From Pegoplata infirma (Eukaryota; Arthropoda; Insecta; Diptera; Anthomyiidae), in the NCBI GenBank assembly GCA_963921195.1, contig OY992536.1, positions 183,528,995 to 183,592,994 on the forward strand: a stretch of DNA of 64,000 bases. Direction: 5' to 3'. Below are positions 57,465-64,000 of the stretch, piece by piece (the first letter of the stretch is position 1; the number at the start of each line of letters is the position of its first letter). A program made the position numbers and the translations under genes. Under the pieces are notes generated by a model. That model did not search any database, had not been told where the DNA came from, and worked only from the letters and a program-made list of their open reading frames with translations.

Positions 57465-57750
57465 TTTTTTTTTATATAAAATCAAGTTGATGATTTAACA
57501 CTTTATTAAAAAGGTCACAAAATATTTTTTTTCGTTTTTTTTTAAGAATTAAAAATTTTAAACACTTTCACTGCCATTTAAAAACACAAAATTGTTATAA
57601 ATGATTCTGCAATTTTTTAAAGCGATTTCCCTGCTTTAAGCAAACAAGTGACAAATTGTTTGTTGCTAAATTTGATAAACGCGAGTGGGTGTTAATTTTT
57701 TTTTGCTTATAAAATTTTATATTAGACAACGTTTTGATGTGTAACATTAC
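57465..57750 (+). repeat. Duplicated segment, copy B
   Basis: Collinear with 54335-54565: AAATCAAGTTGATGATTTAAC, AAGGTCACAAAATATTTTTT, AAATTTTAAACACTTTCACT, AGCAAACAAGTGACAAATTG and GACAACGTTTTGATG. It carries about 40 extra bases (GCGAGTGGGTGTTAATTTT). Confidence 0.8.
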
Positions 57751-59046
57751 ACGTTAAGGACAGAAATACAACTAAAATTAAGCATTAATAAATTAATCAC
57801 ACACCTCTAGAGTAGAGAGTTTATAAGAGAGACGCACGTAAAATTAAAACAAAAAAAAAACCCGCCCGTTTTATTAATAAATAAAACAAATAACAATATA
57901 GTGTTGATTGTAGTCTTTTTATGTTATTTTTGAATATGTCAATTTAAATATTAAGTTTAAGATTTGAAATGCAAAAATAAAACCGGTAGTTATCAAATTA
58001 TTGAGTAATACATTCAATAAAACGAAAGACTTAAGACACAAACTTGATAACAAAAAAAAGAAGCAAAAGACTTAAGATACAAACTTGACATTTAACCAAA
58101 ACAAACAACAAACATAAATTAAACATTTTATGAAATAATTGAAACGATTTTATGTTTTTTGTTTGGAATGCAATGAAATCAAGAGTCATATTTTATTTTT
58201 GTTTCTTGATTAAACTGATTTCCGTTAAAAGAAAAAAAGAAAAATCTAAATCATTCACTGTCATTTACATTCACCAGACAACATGTTAAAAATCTTTTAA
58301 TATTAAAAAACCACTGTCTGGACATTTATTGAAATCCATTTTTCTTTTAAACTCAATTTCCTATAATGATAACATTTGCAGTTATTTATTTTTAATTTTT
58401 TTTCATTAACAAAAAACAAGTCCAATTATGGTGTTTAATTTTTTTTTAGGCCTTTTAAATTCAATTTCATGTACCAAGTGTAGTGTATGATTTTTGTTTT
58501 TTGTTTTTTTTTGACACACTTGATGAACAACAAGTAAATCTAAATCTTAATATTAAATTAAACCAACACGAAAAAATAACTAACGTGATTTTTAAGTATA
58601 CCGTCATAGAAAATCATAGACAAAAATATATTCAGTTTTTTTTTTTTTAAACTTCAGTTACACTAACGTCTAGTATTATCAAATGTAAACTGACTTTGAG
58701 TAGTGGTCAATTGAATGTTTAGACTCATGTGAATATTTCTGTTTTGAAATTTTTTTTCTCCTTCTTCTGCTTCTTCAAACAACTCTACTAATGAACGAAG
58801 AACGCAAGTGTAAAATAAAACAAAAAAAAAAATACAACAAATTCCAAATTGTAGAAATACGTATTATAAATTGTTGTGTTTTGTTTATTTAAAAACTCAT
58901 AAATATTTAACAAGGTATACGTTATGTATGCATGGAGCTACTCTACTACCACTTAGAAATTTAAGGAAGGTGGTGGCTACTAGCTGTTTAAGCAGTTATG
59001 AAGCGGTAATGGATTTTTGTTGGCCCAAGTAATTTAAAAAAAAAAA
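57751..59046. other. Unique AT-rich stretch, no gene seen
   Basis: No satellite or TIR ends. A slightly GC-richer patch at 58930-59030 (GGAAGGTGGTGGCTACTAGC) has no convincing open frame. It is probably intron or intergenic DNA. Confidence 0.45.
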
Positions 59047-59047
59047 A

Positions 59048-59905
59048 ATTCTTAAAAAGTCTCGGAATCTGAGATAATTTTTCTTTACGAAAAATTTTTG
59101 GATTCTGAGACATATTTCCTGTAAAAAAAAATTTCAGATTCTGCACAATTTTTTTTATAGAAAAATTCTTAGATTTTGAGAAAATTTTTCTATAGAAAAA
59201 TTCTTAGATTTTGAGACATTTTTTCTATAAAAAAAATTCTTGGATTCTGAGACATTTTTCCTATAAAAAAAAATCTCAGATTCTGAGACATTTTTTCTAT
59301 AGAAAAATTCTTAGATTCTGAGACATTTTGCCCTCTAGAAAAACTCTCTGATTCTGAGACATTTTTCCTATAGATAAATTCTCAAATTCTTAAACTTTTT
59401 CCCCATACAAAAATTATCATTTTTCCTATAGAAAAATTCTCAGGTTCTGAGACAGTTTTCCAGTAGATAAAATTCTCAGATTCTGAGACATTTCTACTAT
59501 AGATTAATTCTCAAATTCTAAAACTTTTTTCCTATAGAAAAATTTTTCAGGTTCTAAGACATTTTTCTTATAGAAAAATTCTTAGATTCTGCGACATTTT
59601 TCTCATAAAAAATTCTCATATTCTGAGACATTTTTTTTCCACATAATTCTCAGATTCTGACATATTTTCAGATTATAAGACATTTTTCCCATAAAAAATT
59701 CTCAGATTCTGAAAAATTCTCAGATTCTGAGACATTTTTTTCTATTGAAAAATTCTTAAGTTCTGAGACATTTTTCCCAAAGAAAAAATTTTAAATTCTG
59801 AGGTAGGAAAACCTAAAGAAAAATTCTCAGATTTTGCGAAATTTTTGCTATAGAAAAATTCTCAGATTCTAAAAAAATTTTCCAATAGAACAATTTTCCG
59901 ACTCT
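59048..59905 (-). repeat. Palindromic satellite array, minus orientation, diverged
   Basis: About 24 units of CTATAGAAAAATTCTCAGAT then TCTGAGACATTTTTC with frequent substitutions. It is interrupted at 59907 by a nested transposon complex and resumes at 62866. Confidence 0.88.
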
Positions 59906-60037
59906 GACAAGGGAAGTCTCCCTGGTGTCACCATCCGATCTTCATGAAATTTGGATATGTTGTTAAGAACGAAAAAAAATTTGACACGTATTTTTTTTTA
60001 GCGGCCCAAACTCATTTTTATGGGGGGAAATTGGCCT

Positions 60038-61264
60038 CCCGTGTAAAAAAATAATTGGATCAAAACATATCTCTTTTGATCAAAACATATATGGATCATA
60101 TCTAAATGGATATAATCACATCTACTCCATATATACTCATATCTGTTTCAGATATGTTTTGATCCGTAAATTGAGTCTATATATATGACATATATGATCA
60201 GACATTCTCAGATATGTTCATATATGTAAAATTGTCAGATACCCGAGTAAAAAAGATCTGATATAATCATATATGCTATTATATAGTTATTTATATTTAT
60301 ATATGGTTATGCATGAACTTTGATATGGACATACAAGTTTATATATAGCATTGAATTTTTCCTTGTTTTTTAATATGATAGCATACATATTCATATCTAT
60401 TTATATACTGATCTATATGAAATTTGATATGACATATAAGGTCGGGAATTTTTAGATATCGCAGATAAAAAGATATATGATTTTATTTATAATTATATCC
60501 CGAAAAAATTTTTCAAAATTTTCTAAGTCCGGACAATAAAAAAAAATTCAAGTCCTAAAAAATTTTATGAAAATTTTTCAAAGTACCGGACACAAAATTT
60601 TTTTGGCAATTTTTTTGGAGTAAAAAAATCATTAAAAAGTGTTTTTATGAGAAATTTAATTTTTTTGAAAAGTTTTTGAGTTCCGAAAAAATGTTTTTAA
60701 ATTTTCTAAGACACAAACATTTTTTGGAAAATTTAAATCCCTTATAAATGATTTTAGAAAAAAATGACAAATTTTTAATAATTTGCTAAGTCCCGAAAAA
60801 ATTCCGAAGAATGCAATAAAAACTCTTCTAATTGATAATGTACATTTAAAATTCCAAAAAATTTTACCAGATTTCATCCAATTATATAAAAATTTATCTA
60901 ATTTTAACAGATAAGATATGATTTAATACAATTAGATAGACCCATTTTTGGGATCAAACTTAATCAAATTTGATATTATTTTATCAAAAATAATAGAATT
61001 TGATATAATCGTATAATATTTGATCCGCCAATTTTCGGATCAAAATTAATATGGATTTACATAAAAGCATATCTGTTCATATATAATTAAATATTGCGTC
61101 ATATAACTTTTTTTTACTCGGGTAGACTCAATTTACGGATCAAAACATATCTGAAGCAGATATGAATATATATGGAGTAGATCTGATTATATCCATTTAG
61201 ATATCATCCATATATGTTTTTATCAAAAGAGATTTGTTTTGATCCAATTATTTTTTTACACGGG
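60038..61264. mobile_element. CCCGTGTAAAAA foldback nested in the MITE
   Basis: Inverted arms of about 135 bp, from CCCGTGTAAAAAAATAATTG to AATTGAGTCTA and mirrored to TTTTTTTACACGGG, are rich in CATATATGGATCATATC motifs. The loop is interrupted at 60242. A partial copy at 23434-23629 shows the uninterrupted loop. The target duplication is not clear. Confidence 0.78.
60242..61122. mobile_element. TA-flanked CCCGAGTAAAAAA element
   Basis: The ends CCCGAGTAAAAAAG and TTTTTTTTACTCGGG are flanked by TA (60240-60241 and 61123-61124). The empty site in 23434-23629 reads GTCAGATAGACTC, confirming TA duplication. The interior is AT-rich with ATATGATTATAT-like motifs and no transposase. Confidence 0.82.
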
Positions 61265-61323
61265 CTTTTTCAGTTTTTTACGATTTACGCCTATTTTAAC
61301 AAAATAAATATAGGCATGTGTGG

Positions 61324-62456
61324 TAGAGTTTCTGTTTCGGTTAAAACCGTAACCGAAACCGCGGTTATTGAAGCCGAAAACCGAACCCGAAACCGTCCCA
61401 TATATGTTCCGTTATCCGAATTTTATTAATTTTATAGATTTTTTTATATTTTTTTTGGCATTTAAAAAAAGTAATTTAAATTAAAAACTATTTACATTTT
61501 ATAAAAAAAAGTAAGTGACTAAAATCGAGTGCCAAGTTTTCCCCTTTAACAAAAATGAGTGTTGAGAAGTTAATTGCCCGTTTTTGTTAAGAATATAGCC
61601 GTACTCTTAAAAGGGCCTTTTAATTTTTATAAGATTTAAAATTGGAAAAATTTAGCTTAACTACCCAGTTGTGAAAAAAATAATCACTGCTGACATACTG
61701 CTGACACTCCCTTTATGAAATTTCTGACATATTCACACAATTTTTCCAAATGTCCCCAATGACAATTCAGCAGTGTGCACCAGCATCAGTGGCCACCAAC
61801 AATGCTTTAAGACGGCGGCTGTCTTGTCATTGGAGACAATTGGAAAAATTGTATGAAGATATCAGCAATTTTATAAAGGGATGATCAGCAGTATGTCAGG
61901 GGTGATTTTTTTGCCGACTGGGTATGAATGAATGAACAAGCGCTAGAAATAGACGATAAATAACTCTCAATATCCATAAATCCAACGACAACTTTTACAA
62001 TTTTGGGTCAAGACTAATTTTTGGTTTACGCCATTTGAAAAATACAACACTAGTTTAGTGGAGACAAGTTTCTGATATTTACTTAGATTGTTCGTCTCAA
62101 TTTAAATCCAGTTTATAATGACAAAATTAAAATCTTTTTTATTTTAAATTCTTACTTTACTAACGAGATAATTTAAATTTATAGTTGACGAAGAATTATT
62201 CAGTTCTGAAGACAAGGAACCACTCAATCTTTGGAAGATGAACTGAATTCGGCTTTTTAAAAGACATAAGCGGAAGCTAAACCTTAATAGGAATTTAAAC
62301 TGAATTCGATGCTAATAAAAAGCTATTTAAAAATAAAGTTTTTCCACTAGAATAAAATTTTTACCTATAACCGAAAATAACCGAAACCGATCGGTTATTC
62401 AATTTTTGATAACCGAAACCGCGGTTGCTAAATTTATCGGTTATTCAGAAACTCTA
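61324..62456. mobile_element. hAT-type element, TSD ATGTGTGG, CCGAAACCG-rich interior
   Basis: The ends TAGAGTTTCTG and CAGAAACTCTA are flanked by perfect ATGTGTGG (61316-61323 and 62457-62464). The intact host at 6218-6235 (reverse) reads GGCATGTGTGGTATCAG, the exact empty site. The subterminal parts multiply AACCGAAACCGCGGTT motifs. The 1.1-kb interior has no transposase. Confidence 0.87.
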
Positions 62457-62865
62457 ATGTGTGGTATCAGATTAAAGGTATTAAAAATACCTATCTCGTG
62501 GTGCTAACAACGGGCCAAAGAAGTTAATATTTTTCGATTTATTAACAAAAATGTCCTAAAATTTTGGTATTTTACTCAATATGACGAAAAGTTGTGCATG
62601 TTTGGACACGTTCTTACCACACGTAGATAGGTTTTCCAAAGACCTTTCATTTGGTATGTAACATGACTAGGTTTCTTTGCATAATATAGGAGATAAACGA
62701 AAAAAACTGAAAAATGGCCTTGTCTTCCCCCCTCCTTTTTACCCCATAAATATGAATTTGGGCCGCTAAAAAAAATACATGTCACTTTATTTTTTCTGAT
62801 CTACAAAATAAAACCAATTCCATAAAGATCCGCGGGTGACACTAGGGACACTTCCCTTGTGAGGC

Positions 62866-63318
62866 ACTTTTCCTACAGAAAAATTCGCCAATTCGGATAC
62901 ATATTTCCTGTAGAAACATTTTCAGATTATGTCTCAGATTCTGAAACATTTATTTCAATAGAAAAATTTTCAGGTTCTAAGACATTATTCCTAAAGAAAA
63001 ATTCTCAAATTCGGAGACATTTTCCAATCGAAAAATTCTCAGATTCTGGGACATTTTCCCTATAGAAAAATTCCCAGATTATGAGACACTTATCCTTTTA
63101 AAAAAATTCTCAGATTCTGAGATATTTTTTCCTTTGGAAAAATTCTTAGATTCTGAGACATTTTTCCTTAAGAAAAACTTTTAAATTCTGAGACATTTTT
63201 CCTTAAAAAAAATTCTCAGATTCTGAGAATTTTTTTTCTATAGAAAAATTTTCAGATTCGGAGATATTTTTCCTATAGAAAAATTCTCAGATTCGGAGTT
63301 ATTTTTCCTACCGAAAAA
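62866..63318 (-). repeat. Palindromic satellite array, minus orientation
   Basis: About 13 diverged units (TAGAAAAATTCTCAGATTCT then GAGACATTTTTCC), continuing the array at 59048. It ends at a LINE fragment. Confidence 0.87.
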
Positions 63319-63319
63319 A

Positions 63320-63628
63320 TTTTTACGAGAACTTGCAGATGCTGTGTTTACACAACCAGGTTAATTTATTATGGGTACCAGGACACAACGGAATACAGGG
63401 AAATGAAAAGGCAGATGAACTCGCAAAACTTGGAGCTGATGGTTTAGGTACCATGGTGCCAGTTTTACCACCACTTCAACACTATAAACTTAAACGGAAT
63501 TCCATCAATGTTGCAAAGGCAAACAGGAGGTGGAGAGAACTGACAACATGCAAAATCAGCAGAACTTTGTGGCCAACTTATGATCAAGGGAAAACTCAAT
63601 ATCTACTAAGGAGTGAGATCATAAAAAT
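63320..63628 (+). mobile_element. LINE fragment: RNase H domain of ORF2
   Basis: The frame reads NQVNLLWVPGHNGIQGNEKA then DELAKLGADGL, the C-terminal signature of LINE RNase H (GHxGxxGNExAD, with the last catalytic Asp). About 60 residues follow, including RRWRELTTCKISRTLWPTYD and TQYLLRSEIIKMLT. In such LINEs a TGHY...CxxC segment should come next. Instead the sequence changes at about 63628, just before a Tc1-like element. The 5' part is missing at the satellite junction. Confidence 0.8.
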
Positions 63629-63762
63629 GTTAACACACATTTTTGCCTACAACTTTGGTGTAAAGCTTCCAAATTTTTTTTTTTCGGCAGTTTACATTTT
63701 AAAAATATGTCAGTTAATAAATTAATTTACATCATGAGTTTTAATTTGCAATTTTTTACACA

Positions 63763-64000
63763 ATGGACGATGAAAGAAAACTGCGTTCAAAAATAATTAA
63801 ATATTTTCAACAAAACCAAACATGGACATACAAAAAAATTGCCAAAGAAACTAATGTATGCCGCCAAACAGTTTCAAAAGTGGTAAAAAGGTATCTGGAA
63901 CACCTAACAATTGAAAGGAAGCCGGGAACAGGAACAACGACTGGTTATCGTAACATTGGTAAGGCATATAAAGTTAAAAGCATCCTTAAGAGAGCTCCTA
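63763..64000 (+). CDS. Tc1-like transposase, N-terminus (runs off the window)
   Basis: The frame opens at ATG 63763 and stays open for 79 codons to the edge. It reads MDDERKLRSKIIKYFQQNQ, WTYKKIAKETNVCRQTVSKV then VKRYLEHLTIERKPGTGTTT, followed by KVKSILKRAP. This is the paired-type helix-turn-helix DNA-binding region with the linker (RKPGTG) typical of Tc1 transposases. The catalytic DDE part would lie to the right. The element's left TIR should fall between about 63628 and 63762; TA at 63628-63629 is a plausible target. The absence of stops suggests a fairly young copy. The subfamily is not identified. Confidence 0.72.
   Translation, partial: MDDERKLRSKIIKYFQQNQTWTYKKIAKETNVCRQTVSKVVKRYLEHLTIERKPGTGTTTGYRNIGKAYKVKSILKRAP

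Larger units (their letters stand above)
59907..62860. mobile_element. ACAAGGGAAG-ended MITE, second copy, with three nested insertions
   Basis: The ends ACAAGGGAAGTCTCCCTGG and CTAGGGACACTTCCCTTGT match the 601-bp element at 5836-6436 in inverted orientation. Its about 600 bp of own sequence is split by insertions at 60038-61264 and 61324-62456, the former itself interrupted at 60242-61122. It sits in satellite that resumes in register at its right end. Confidence 0.85.

Noticed and set aside
43619..63318. SH3-coding exons of cindr
   Set aside because: I looked for SH3-like WW-G and ALYDY-type segments on the minus strand and found none, so no exon is claimed.

Overview
The window looks like a repeat-dominated stretch of a higher dipteran nuclear genome. 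It is very AT-rich, has fly-type split genes with GT-AG introns, carries DINE-1/INE-1-like and Helitron-like elements, and contains two recognisable insect developmental genes. A calyptrate fly (blow fly or house fly relatives) is my best guess. That is inference from repeat style and gene content; no search was run.

Genes. Two genes are supported. On the plus strand, two exons (2475-2607 and 3136-3400) encode the bHLH domain and C-terminus of a Mesp-type transcription factor resembling Drosophila sage; its upstream exon(s) were not found. On the minus strand, two exons (43055-43618 and 38051-39459) encode the C-terminal half of cindr, the fly CIN85/CD2AP adaptor. They include a capping-protein-interaction-like motif and the terminal coiled coil. 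The SH3 exons must lie beyond the window or in unseen exons to the right. A degenerate, polyadenylated retropseudogene of ribosomal protein RpL7A lies at 1546-1987. Transposon protein fragments are LINE pieces (11236, 22100, 63320) and the start of a Tc1-like transposase running off the right edge (63763-64000).

Layout. 1-3500: satellite, pseudogene, sage-like gene. 3571-38000: about 34 kb of nested transposable elements with almost no coding signal. It holds DINE-like elements, two Helitron-like elements with A^TC...CTAG^T junctions, hAT-type non-autonomous elements with 8-bp target duplications, TA-flanked TIR elements, foldbacks and minisatellites. 38051-43618: cindr exons separated by a 3.6-kb intron that is nearly all satellite plus one intact DINE-like element. 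43619-63320: more satellite, nested elements and two AT-rich unique stretches, possibly cindr intron. 63320-64000: a LINE apparently broken by a Tc1-like element.

Main theme. One tandem repeat family occurs about sixteen times, in both orientations. Its 35-39 bp unit is built from two palindromes, a TCTCAGAWTCTGAGA core and TTTTTCTATATAGAAAAA. It shows locally homogenised periods, a precise one-unit inversion and symmetric changes in the palindrome arms. Alongside it is a large set of short TIR elements with different ends whose interiors are multiplied short motifs. A tRNA-derived SINE family has one copy with a perfect 12-bp target duplication. These repeat systems, rather than the genes, are the unusual content of the window.
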